From: Crocodylus rhombifer | Taxonomy: Eukaryota > Chordata > Crocodylia > Crocodylidae | Direction: 5' to 3' | Assembly: GCA_038503035.1 (NCBI GenBank) | Contig: JAVSML010024243.1 | Location: forward strand, 314,647 to 378,646 | Length of the DNA stretch: 64,000 bases | In this document: piece after piece, positions 33,666 to 44,555 of the stretch | How positions within the stretch are numbered: the stretch's first letter is position 1 | Layout: every line of letters starts with the position of its first letter | Position numbers and translations under genes: made by a program | Notes under the pieces: model-generated | What the model saw: the letters and a program-made list of their open reading frames with translations, nothing else | The model's database searches: none | Told to the model about the DNA's origin: nothing

Positions 33666-35454
33666 AATAGTTGCTCACATTGAGTTGTGTTTCCACACTA
33701 GAACTGCAGATTAAAGTCTACTTAGCCTTTTCTGTGAACACAAGGGTTACATGGTATTTTCCAGCTCTGAAGCTCCTGATTTTGCAACCTTTTTAACATT
33801 GTTTCAGTATTAGCTGTCTTTTGTGCAATATTCTGCTGCCACCACACCTTTAATGTCTACCAGAAACACAGGTTAGCAGCACGAGCTGCTTCCAGTCCCC
33901 TTCCCATGGGAAGCTCTGGGACATCCAGTACAGCACTACAAGGAAATTGGACAGCTTTAGCTATATAATTCAGATCCTCTCCAAAAGGAGTATCTGCTCT
34001 GGGGACTAATAAGCACCCCTGGCTAGAATTGAGAGCAGCTGTCTAATGGAAGACACAAAAAAGGAGCAGAACATACTGGCTCCTCAAACAAATTTCTAAA
34101 GCAGCAGCATGGGATAGATCATGAGGGGTTCAAAGTCTCCTCATATCCATCTTAAAGAGCTGTGAAATCCAGTAAATAAGGACCTCCATAAGGCTCTTAA
34201 ATGATACTGTTTCAAGAAGGGGGATGTAAATTTAGCCCAAACTCTCCTGGGAGATTGAATGTCTGTACATGTTGTGGCATTTTTCAGAAGAAGCTAGTCT
34301 TCCATCACGCCCCCCATCCCTGCAAAGGGGAGCAGTGTGTAACTCACTGGACTCTGCTGCTGTATCAGGTTGCACATCATGCCCCCTTCACAATCCCCAC
34401 ATTGTGCTGCAGGAAAAGACAGGCTGGCCATGGTGAGCCTGGGCTAGCCCATCAGGGCTGCCCTATGCACTGCTGCCATTTCTTGCCAGGTAGACTAGCC
34501 AGAGAGCCTGCCAAATATACTGAGATGTGTGCCTCCCCTCCCACCCCCAGCCACACGTATCAGAACTCCTAACTCTCCACTCTTCAGGAAGTCAGCTTTT
34601 GAAGGTCTGTACATCTGGTTCTGAATAAGTTTTTCTATCATAGAAATTCTCTTGGAGTATTTGAATGTGAATATATGCCTATACTGTGGTTTTTTACTTT
34701 TCTTCTTTCCCCCTTCCCCCACCTCCACATTCATATTTGTTTCTGTTCACCTTATCTCCAGTGCTGTACCATGAAATAGAAAAAAACTGCATCCTAAAGC
34801 TGTTACTACCACAGATTAGTTTAGTTCACCTATATTCATGTAATCATGATAAATAATTATGGAGTATATTTTCAGAAAATACATGCATATACCAATATAC
34901 ATATGCACGAAAAAGCAGTTTCAATTTCCATAATTGCAAGCACAAACTGCCAACTGAGTATATTAAATGAACCTCCATATGGATTTAGTAGTTGAATTAA
35001 CTATTTGCAATCTTCATTTTCCCAAGGTATGTACAACCTTGTTTCTCTCAAATGGGAAAACACATAGAGAATTTCAGCTGAAAAACTTCATTCTGCACTC
35101 TTAAATTGCTTTGTGGATTTTTTGTACCAGTGATGCCAAAAACTATAATTCGCAAAGCTTGAAAAGAGTTTCATTAAAAATCGCTACCATCATCTTAAGG
35201 AATACCAATAGCTGGTTTCACATGGATAAGAAAAATGTTACTTTATCGCATCAAAACTAGTCCCTTCCAGTTCAAGAAATCTGTCAACCACAGTACAATC
35301 TTAATGTTTTTTCCTTTATAGATAACTAGTACCCAAGTTATAAGGAAACAGAAGTTATTTTAACCATCCGTGTATTTATCTTCCTTAAGATTTGAGGACA
35401 GAATTCAGATGATAATAACCAGCAGAATCTACATGTTACATCTGTTTATTGTCA
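33666..35454. other. No recognisable feature
   Basis: AT-rich with a moderately GC-rich stretch at about 34270-34560. Nothing assignable. Confidence 0.4.
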
Positions 35455-36260
35455 GGTACTGACCTAGCTGGTAGGACTCAGGAAAGAGAGCTTGGAGTCG
35501 TCATAAACGATGTCAGCTTGATGTCCATTAGCGACCAAAAAACCAATAAAATGTTGGGCATCATTAAAAAGGGAACTGAAATCAAAATGGAGAATATTAT
35601 TGTGCCATTGTACAGATCTATGGTATGCCCACATCTTGAATGCTGTGTGAAATTCTGGTCTCTGAATTTCAAAAAAGATGTGGTAGAATTGGAAAAGTTT
35701 CAAAGATGAGCAACCAAAATGATCAGGGTATAAAATAGTTGCAATAGTAGAAGAGACTAAAAAGCTGGGACTCTTTGAGTTTAGAAAGGAGGAGCCTAAG
35801 GGGTAATATGATATGATAGAGGTCTATGAAATTATGAAGAGTGCAGATTTATTCCTTTATTTCTAGTACCTTGGTGAACATCAGGTACTAGAAATAAGGG
35901 GCACCCACTGAAATTAGTAGGTGAAAGGTTTAAAACTAACAAGAGAAAGTACTTTTTTATGCAGTGTATAGTTAACTTTTGGAATTCATTGCCACATGAA
36001 GTGGTCCAGGCAGCTTGCTTAGCCAGATTCAGAAAGAGACTAGGCAAATTCATAGATGATAGATCTGCTAATAGGTGTTGAACTAAATGTTTACCTCTGG
36101 CATTTCTAAAACAATAATGGTGAATGCCAGGGCTGGTAATGAATAGGGGATAGATCAGTCTAGGTATGTATCATTCAAGGCTCTCCTAAGCATCCACTTT
36201 TGCCACTATTGGAAACAAGATACTAGACTAGTTGGACTGTGTCACTTCTTATTTTCTTTA
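35455..36260 (+). mobile_element. CR1/L3-like LINE 3' part, older
   Basis: The frame at 35449-35709 keeps ORF2 C-terminal motifs: RERELGVVINDVS, KMENIIVPLYRSMVCPHLEC and CVKFWSLNFKKDVVELEKFQR. Further on, 'CTTTGAGTTTAGAAAGGAGG', 'GGGGCACCC' and 'CAGGCAGCTTGC' follow the same order as L3-like CR1s. The 3' terminus CTAGTTGGACTG near 36230 is the L3-type tail. It is more decayed than the CR1 copies with AACTATGA ends. Confidence 0.88.
35857..35897. repeat. 15 bp perfect hairpin inside L3-like CR1
   Basis: 35857-35871 and 35883-35897 are exact reverse complements (TTATTTCTAGTACCT) with an 11 nt loop. The right arm fits the LINE sequence, so the left arm appears to be a local template-switch copy. 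Confidence 0.8.
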
Positions 36261-36539
36261 ACTTGCATTCTAAAGATTTCTAATAGGTACAGCATCCCAT
36301 TTAAAATATTGATTGGAAATGGCTCAAAGAGGGGAATATAAGGGGGAAATGGCCTGGTGGACCAAATTTATACTAGAGTTTATAAGAATATGCATTGACA
36401 CACAAATGTGATAACTGACGGTGCTTGTGCATGAAAATTGCTTAATTACCATATTGTGTATGATAACTCAATTTACATGCATTGAAGGGGTAGTTATATA
36501 TTTCTTTTTGAGCACAGCCCCAAGAGTTCCCTAATGTTA

Positions 36540-36720
36540 CGTTTCCCAGAATACATGGGGGGGGCCGACGAGTCCCCCCGCAGCTAATCGCCAACTGGGG
36601 GGGAGGGGTCCCCCAGTAGCCAATCAAGTGCACTTCTGCTGGCACTTCCAGTTTCACAGCTGGCATTTCCAGGGGGTGCACGGCCAATCTCAGGGGTTGC
36701 ATGGCCCCCTATGTGTCACC
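36540..36720. other. G/C-run patch, unclassified
   Basis: Contains runs of 7-8 G and matching C runs (for example near 36557, 36575, 36596 and 36610), able to form hairpins or G-quadruplexes. It is probably the interior of an old repeat, with no ends identified. Confidence 0.4.
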
Positions 36721-36724
36721 AATG

Positions 36725-39700
36725 CCAAAATATGTAGAAAAATATATCTCATCATGTCTAACTCATCAGGCAACATTTTCAGGAAAATAATGAAGTTAAT
36801 TGCACCCCCTTCTCATAATACTTAACTACTTTTGATTCGTTGTAATTAGCTCTAGCCAGTGCTGACAGAAATCCACTATGAATTAGAACTAATCTGAGTA
36901 CAGTTGCATTCCTAAGAAAAAGGTTCTCATCTTTAAATAAGGAATAGGCTGTGTCAACTTTGTAAGGTTTCTATTCATCCATATTAGATGAGAACAAATC
37001 TATCTGTGCACAAAACCAAACCTATGATTCAGGATTTTTCTTTTCTTGTTTTCATATAAATGCTGGTAACCTGCCTCTGGTTTATTTTTATAAGCTAATC
37101 TTTAAAAATGAAGAGAGTTTATCTTGGTATTTTTCCACTGCTTATTTTTCTTCTTAGGCTCAAACTTTTACAAATATTTGTAACTCTCATAATTATATCA
37201 CTTTATGAAACACAGCTCCTAATTAGATAACAGGAGAATGAAATGGTACCGATAGCTCTGAATCTTGACTTCAGGGCACTCTTGCTTGATGGGCTGTGAG
37301 ACAGGTTAACCCCTAAGATTTCAGTAATTGCAATGAAGTCATTGAGCTCTTGTAATGAAAATGTGACAGTGTCACAAAGTAATTTTGCAAAGATGTAACA
37401 TCATTTCAGAGCAGTTGGGGTGGAAATTTTAATAGGCTTACATGTAGTTCCTATAGATCTCCTTGGTGAAAATAGGATAATTCATTCCGTATATGGGTGG
37501 CAACAGTAGCTGGGTTTTGGAATCCAGAGTTTAAGGGAAGATTGTTAAGTTATCTTTAAAGTCTTAGAGCTTTAAAGTTTGCATATGCTTTCCACACCTT
37601 ATATATGAGGAAGCTTTGTCTTGCTTGCAGAAGGAAAATGGGTTACAGCTCCTTTAAATCCTCTTTTCTATCATCTAGTCAGGAGCTGAATACATTTGGT
37701 AAGTGTAAGCAATTTGTCTTCAAGCAGTAGAGGCTGGACCAGAGAGAAATCCCAGTTTCTTGTGGTTAAGATGGTCATTCACCATTCATGAGCAACCCTA
37801 CAATTTTTTCCTCACTGTAAGACTGGCTGGAGCATCTGGGTATGTCTGCTAAAGAAAGAAGGTATCCTACCCATTTTTCCCCCAGTTAACCATTGTAGGA
37901 AGAGGCAGGTCTTACGGTCAAAGAAAGCATAAAGATCTGCACAATATGGTTTATTGTTGGGTAACGTTCCAGGATGGGTTAATGAAGTCCTGACCTAATT
38001 AAACTATAGCCCATGTGACTAATTTTTCTTCCTGTGTGTCTGAGACAAGTATAGGAGCTGTAAACTGTACTAAAAAAAAAAAAAAAAACAGCAATAGCAA
38101 ACAAACAAACAGCCTTGCTATAATTTAGCTATGCAACAAGATTGGCTGAATTCACTTGTCATTTCAAGAAAAGGTCTGATTCTGTTTTACAGTTGCAAAT
38201 GGGTGAGGGGGTCTATTTGAGTGAGACGCATTGGAATTAGAGGGGTGCAAATAAGAAAAGAATAACTTCAACTCATCATTTTGTGTGATTTTAGTGGAGA
38301 ACCAGCACAGAAGGAGAACAGTCCTAATAAAATATTAGTAACATTAAAAAGTGCATAGTAAACACAGTGCAAACACACAACTCATAACAAAAATGGAACA
38401 TAAAAAGAACAAAACTCTGAGTATCTGGGAAGTGCAGCAATCCATTGGGAAGCTGCAGTTTTGAGGAAAATAAATGTTCCTGATACTTTAACACAAGCAG
38501 CCTCTTAGTGAGAGCATTACATGAGCAATAAGGAAGAGAGAGTCAGCAACTTTTATTATTATTGTTGCTGTTGTTATTAATGTTATAATTATTATCATTG
38601 CTATTAATAGTTCTACCACATTTTTCAGGAAACTTTTTAGGCAGCTGATGTTTAAAAACAAAAAGTTAAACAGGATAATTATATAGGAGATGTTTTGTGT
38701 CATGCGTACGTGCATACATGTGTTCAGTGCTACAGAAAAGTGTGACATGAATTCATCCACAGGTCAGGTAGAAAGTATGTTAGTAGCTTTGCAGAGTGTC
38801 CTTTGTCTGCTCAGAAACCTCAATACTGTGCAGGACATGTAACAAGGTAGTTCAGTTTTCATACTCATGTACTCCTTAGCAGCTCTAAAGTATTAATAAA
38901 AGCACCACTTATTAGCAGCTTTAGTAGTAGTCGTGGTAATATTGATGTTTACACATTGAATTGAGACTGCACACTAATTGGTTTGGGCCACTGAGAATGG
39001 TCTTTAGATGGCATAACATTTTGGTTACCATTTGATCTGGTAGAAGAAAGGGTATTTGGACAGAACTGTAATTCAGTTTTCTTGCCTACTGATAAAAGAG
39101 GGTTTCTTAACAATTATGCCTCAGTTTGTGGTATGTAGTAGAAAGGCACAATGATATGATTGTACATAGATAAATGTAGCAGTGACTAGTGACCGCATAT
39201 AATGGAAAGTATGTCCAACTGTGACAAATTGAAGAAAAAAGAAAATGTTTTGCCCTCATTTGAAGTTGTATCTAATTGTATTAGAACAAGAGCATATCCA
39301 CCAGCCTAGCATAATGCAGCTACCTTGTGGGATTATAGCAAAAGACCCTATTATATTACTGTAGTTGTTACACTTGGGTTCACTAGTCTGTCCTGATAAA
39401 AGCTGAGTGGAGAGGTGCACAATCTGGGGCATTAACAGATGTGCAGGCCGCCACTCTAACTCATAGTGATTTACATGAAGTACCATGAGTTAGGGTGTAC
39501 TCCCTGACCCAACAGATGTTTGTCTGTTGGATCAAGAGAGGTGGATTGAGCTCCTCTTCGGAGCTGATCAAACAAAGGGGCCTGCCTGCAGTCTCTTCCC
39601 TTGCCCCATCCTCACCCTCCCAGCTCTCGTGCTGTATGCAGGAAGGGAGTAGGGAGAAGAGAGGGGGAGCTATCTAGAGGCTGGGGCTTGGCTGGCCTTT

Positions 39701-40055
39701 TATCAGTACAGTAAAACAGAAGAAAACATTCCTGATGTCCCACAAACCCCCAGAACATAACAGGGTCCATAACAACTGGGTCAAATAAAGGTACTCTCTG
39801 GTTCTGTGGCAAGATATTTGAACCACTCTGTCACCATACCTCAGATAATTATAGTACCTCTGTCCAGAAGATTCAGGGCAGAACCTAGATCTTTCCCCAT
39901 ACCTGCCAGAACAGCTGAAAAGTCACAAAGGGTTGAGTGTCCGGCGCCATGTTATGGAGAGGTGCATCTACTTGTCATATGCAGGGCTATATACAGGCAT
40001 GGGAGAACTGTGCAGCCGCCCAGGGCCCAGACAGAAAGAGAACCCAAAAATGGTA
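36725..40055. other. AT-rich sequence, nothing recognised
   Basis: About 3.3 kb without recognisable genes or repeat families. It holds an A17 run near 38073 and a loose TTATTA-rich tract near 38552-38610. Small hairpins near 39455-39530 are noted under findings. Confidence 0.45.
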
Positions 40056-40103
40056 ATTTATTATTATTATTAGTAGTAGTAGTAGTAGTAGTATTATTAT
40101 TAT
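40056..40103. repeat. (TTA)n/(TAG)n microsatellite
   Basis: TTA units, then about seven TAG units, then TTA units again, ending directly at the hAT element. Its last octamer also serves as the left target duplication. Confidence 0.9.
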
Positions 40104-41497
40104 TAGAGGTCCAGCGATGCATGGGTCCCATATTGGATCGGCACTGATATAAGGAAAATTGACAGTATCGGCAATCAACTTGTTTAGGCTGATAATGTTG
40201 CCGATAAATGCCCCATGCAGGTGGCCAGGAGTGTAGCCCACCAGCATAAAGCGTAGCATTGGGCTGGTAAGACTGTTGTGGGGCGGGGAGGAAAAGGACA
40301 TGGGGGGGACAGTTTAAGGCCCCTATGGTTAGGGAGGGAGTGGGGCAGGGCAGAGCATGGGTAGTACTGCAAGTGGCTCATCTGAAGATCATGGGGAGGT
40401 GGGGTGGCTCCTGTCACTATGCATACCCCAGGAGGGCATGGGGAGCATGTGTCCTCTGGATCTTTGTGTGAGGCAAGGGCAGGCTGATGTTGTGGGCTGG
40501 GACTAGGGCTGCACAAAGCTCTTCCTGGTGGGAGGACTGGGCCAGGCTGCACTCAGGGCAGGTGATGGAGATGCTGGTGGGGGGGGTTGAGGGGTCGATG
40601 GTGAACTTTTGGGTGGCTGAAGCCCTCCTTCCTGCACTCCCATGGCCCACCCTGAGTGCAGCCTGAACCAATCCCCCCACCAGGAAGAGTGCAGCACAGC
40701 CCTGGCCTCAGCCTGCAGTGGCTGCCCACCCTTACCCTGCACATAGATCCAGGGGTGTGCATAGCAGCATAAGCCACCCTCCCGACTCCTAGATAAGCTG
40801 CTCATGGCTCTGTCTGGTGCCCCAATCTACCCCAGCTGAGTAGCACCAACCCCTGCCCCACTCCCCACCTCATCACAGGTGCCTCAGTCTTCCCCCACCC
40901 CATGCTCCTGAATGGAGCCCTGGCTGGGCCATGTCATGTGACAGAGCCAATGGCTCCTCCAGAGGCATGGTGCCGACAAGCCAAGGGGGAGGGAGCACGT
41001 GCCCTCCTTGATCTTGGCGCAGGGCAAGGGCGGGCTGCAGCTGCAAGCTGGGTTCTGCTTGCTCCCAGCCTCCACGCCAGGTCATGGGACAATCTTCACA
41101 GTGCAGCAGGGAGCGGGGCTGGGGCAGCGGTGAATGATTTGCCCCTACCCCATTGCCTCCTGCACTGTGGGGGTCTCAATCTCTCCCCCCACCCCCCAAG
41201 CCCAGATTAGAAAAGAAATTTACCTGCCTGCTGGGCTGGCTGCATGCTGCAGAATATCTGAGTGCCCCTTCCTCCTGCTGCAGCAGCCTGTGGCCAGGCT
41301 GCCCTCTGGCCATACCTACTGCCACCGCATTTGGGGGACCTGAGCCCAGTTAGCCCCCCACCTTCCACCACCTATGCTTACCAGCCCAATGCTGCTCTTC
41401 ACACTGCATATCGGCAATTGAATCAGTACTGGCCACTATGGCTCATTAAAAATTGGCCGTCTGTATCAGGTCCAAATTCTCTATCATTGCACCCCTA
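40104..41497. mobile_element. Non-autonomous hAT element, 1394 bp
   Basis: The ends TAGAGGTCCAGCGATGCA and, by reverse complement, TAGGGGTGCAATGATAGA agree at most positions. ATTATTAT flanks both sides exactly (40096-40103 and 41498-41505), the 8 bp target duplication of hAT elements. Subterminal 'ATCGGC' motifs occur at both ends. A second inverted pair (AGCATTGGGCTGGTAAG near 40255, reversed near 41380) lies further inside. The GC-rich interior holds another foldback (about 40503-40560 against 40645-40713) and a diverged direct repeat (about 40440-40510 and 40983-41070). No transposase is present. Frames inside are artefacts of GC content. Confidence 0.9.
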
Positions 41498-41505
41498 ATT
41501 ATTAT

Positions 41506-42665
41506 CGTTATCTCTGGTGAAGGGGGACCCAATACTAAAAGTTCACCCAGGGCCACCGGGAGTCTAGGTATGGTACTGGTCATATGTGCCAGAAGGTTCA
41601 TTGAATTACAGTACTTTCTGGGTATCTGCCACCCATTAGTCCCATAATAACTGTTTTTAATGTCACAGTTCAGCTCTTTGGGTGTGTGTAAGTGAGAAAA
41701 ACTGAAACAGTTCACATTGTCTGAAAGATGGTAATGAAGCGCTGGGTGTCTCAGAACTCTTTTCAGAAATGACACCCCCTGTGGGGGTTGGAGGCTGTGG
41801 GGGGGTGTTTCTAACCCAGAACATCTTTATTCCAAACATATTTTATGCTTCAAAAATATTGGAAGCAAACTTTAAACAAAGAAGCTGATCAGTAGTTTTA
41901 TGACTTGATTTGTTTTAAAGCCTAAATGGCTGAGGGAAATGTTTTAGAAAAGAAATAATCCATCCGTGTGGAATAAAGCCTGGAAAATTAGGTGGCATAA
42001 ACCTAAAATGTAAAGTACATTCTCATGACTTTGCACTGAGCTGTTGTTTACTGAACCAATTTAACAGTTGCTATGCATTGTTTATGGCCTATAACTACAC
42101 TTTCTGGAAGTTGAAAGATGTTTAAAAAGTGCCTTGTTCAAAAACCTTATTAATAATGTCTTTGATCTGCTTGTTAGAATGTCTGAGAATGTCTGTCTGA
42201 CACATGACTTTGATCTGTCCATAGAACTGTTACTAAGCCAGTAACAACACTACTGTATTTCCTTTTGTAATGCCCTTGCCAACAGTGCTGTAAAAAAAGA
42301 ACAAAAAAACCCCATTTTGTTGATAGTTCTGTGTATAAATTGGTTGCCAAATGACTTCAGTAATATATGTGCCTTTCTCCCTTTTCACACATAAGCATAC
42401 ACATATATGATCTGCAACAGCATTACGCTTTGGAGTGGTTTTTTGAAAAAGGCCTCCAATTTTGTGTGCGTGTTTACATTTGTACCTGAAAATGAGTTGC
42501 TCAAATAGGTTCTTTGACAGAAGTTTCCTAGATGTGCACAAAGACCTATAACTGCATAATCTGCATGCAGAAATGAGAGGCTTGTTTGGCTTCTATCACG
42601 TATGTGGTATAACAGGGCTAGTTTTCACAACTACTGTTCCTGTATGAATGGGGGGCTGGAAGGGA

Positions 42666-42669
<4 letters not shown>
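41506..42669. other. AT-rich sequence, nothing recognised
   Basis: No genes or repeat families recognised. Confidence 0.4.

Positions 42670-42716
<47 letters not shown>
42670..42716. repeat. (GT)n microsatellite
   Basis: An uninterrupted run of more than 20 GT units ending in TGTACACAT. Confidence 0.97.
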
Positions 42717-42718
<2 letters not shown>

Positions 42719-43410
42719 ACATATGCAACACCCTCACATATGATTTCTAATGATTAATTATTGTATCTATTGACACCCCCAGCATTACAGGTGATGTTAG
42801 GTGAGAAATAATTAAGGAGAAATAATCTCAAAACTGAAAGCAACATAAATAGTTTATTAGTTCTCAACCCTTTTTTTAGATTTTACTACTCAAATATTTC
42901 TACATTTAGATATATCTTTCAACTCTTATTAATTTGCTTCATGTAAAAACAAACACATTTGATAAGGCCAGGAACAGAAGTACCAGGTAGCAAAATTACA
43001 AGGTGTGTTAATTTCAGGATTCTACAGAACTTTGAAGTTCCTGAGTAGTGCTTTATTATAACATGCACAAAAATGCGGGGGAGAAAAACAAATGCATAAT
43101 GAAATATACATGCAAAAATGCACTTATAGTGGTTCTCTCTCACAGCAGTGCTGATGCTTTCCATAGACATACTTCCTGACTAATAGACATGATGAGATGG
43201 CTCCCTGTACATCTCTGCCAATTACATTCCAATGGAAGACTGAATATAACCTATGTAACTGTTTTGTGGGGGTAGGGAATTATGCTATGCGGAGAGTTTA
43301 GAAGAATTCCAAAATCTGCTTGCAATATGAGAAGAGGATGTGGATTGGGTTAATATTTTCAGTAGCCCCTAAAGCACAAAGGAGGTTAAATGCCACTGAC
43401 CATTCTTAGC
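42717..43410. other. AT-rich sequence, nothing recognised
   Basis: No feature recognised. Confidence 0.4.
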
Positions 43411-43495
43411 TTCTGATGGAGTAGGCTGTTGCCTATGAAAGTTTATGCTTTTCTGAATGAATTAGCCTTTAAAGTGCCCCCTGCCCTGCCTCCTG
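43411..43495 (+). repeat. Ancient amniote interspersed repeat fragment
   Basis: CTGATGGAGTAGGCTGTTGC, CTATGAAAGTTTATGCTTT and ATTAGCCTTTAAAGTGCC follow a widespread amniote repeat ('gatgaagtgggctgtagcc ... cgaaagcttatgctc ... ttagtctctaaggtgcc'). I do not know its formal class. Confidence 0.65.
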
Positions 43496-44227
43496 CTGTA
43501 AATTACAAGGAATTGTTATAATGATGTACATAATATTCATATTGACTTAAAGGCTGGCATGTTTCTTGAACTATACATTAGAATATTTGCAAGGAAAGCC
43601 CAAAGTCATTTTTGCATCGGTCTGTATAAATTGCTCTCAGGTTTTTCAAGCTGCTTCCTCAGTAGGGAAAAACAGTGAATTGTTGATTGAGATTATCAAT
43701 ATATTTATATCCTTGCATGAAGGATACCAGCTATACTATGGATAATATGAACATTGTATTGTGTTTCAGAAGAATGCAGAGAAACAACTCAATTTTATAT
43801 GAACTTTGAGGCTTAATTTTCAATGGCACATAGACAAAGTGAGGGGCATTGCAAAATATTGAAGGTGCCAAAAAGCATAGAAGGCTGTGCTAAATAAACA
43901 CATGCAATAATTCTAACAGTCCAACTTCCTTTAGCTCCAGTCCATGCTTTAGATCTAGTCCATTTTTTTTTTTTTTGCATGAAAGGTTGTAAAGCTCAAC
44001 CCCAGTAAACCACATTTTAAACTATGGATGTTAAAAGCAGCTGGTTGAAAAGATAGTCTCCTGGCAATGAATAAATATAAAGTATAAATTCTGATTCCCC
44101 TATATCTTTGTCTTTAGTAGGGATGGATGGACAAACATCTGTCTATTTGAGGGTTTTATAAAAGACATATGGCCATAGGGTCTAACAGGTAAATTTTAAT
44201 CTGCATTGCAAGGTCCCCAGAGTAACT
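43496..44227. other. AT-rich sequence, nothing recognised
   Basis: Includes a T13-type run near 43966. No feature recognised. Confidence 0.4.
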
Positions 44228-44555
44228 TGGGCTGCCTATAGACTTGTTGTTTCACGTTCTGATTAGAACACGTAAGAGCAGACTCAATTAATCAAGCCTG
44301 CTCCATGTTCTAATTAGAACACTCCATCATTACCACACCTTCACATGTATTACGCCCCCCTCCCTCCCCACACATGCATACTTTAAAATGGCCATTCAGG
44401 CACTTTAATTAATGTTTGTCTAATGAACCCCCACAGCTATTTTAAAAATTAATACACATGATGGTAAGGTGTTTTAAGTAGAGCAGCTGTTGGTGAAACA
44501 CTTAAATTAAATTGGCCCTCCTCAACCCCCGAGCACTTGTATATAGGCACTCCAA
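44228..44555. mobile_element. MITE with GGG.TGCCTATA ends
   Basis: The left end TTGGGCTGCCTATAGAC faces a right end whose reverse complement reads TTGGAGTGCCTATATAC. The interior is AT-rich with short palindromes such as TTCTAATTAGAA. It has no coding capacity. Confidence 0.65.

Noticed and set aside
38552..38610. TTATTA-rich tract as a microsatellite
   Set aside because: Too irregular to define a repeat unit. Treated as low complexity.
40417..40805. Frames of 74-122 codons in the hAT element that might be a transposase
   Set aside because: No hAT dimerisation motif or BED zinc finger, and the segment is a foldback with frames open on both strands.
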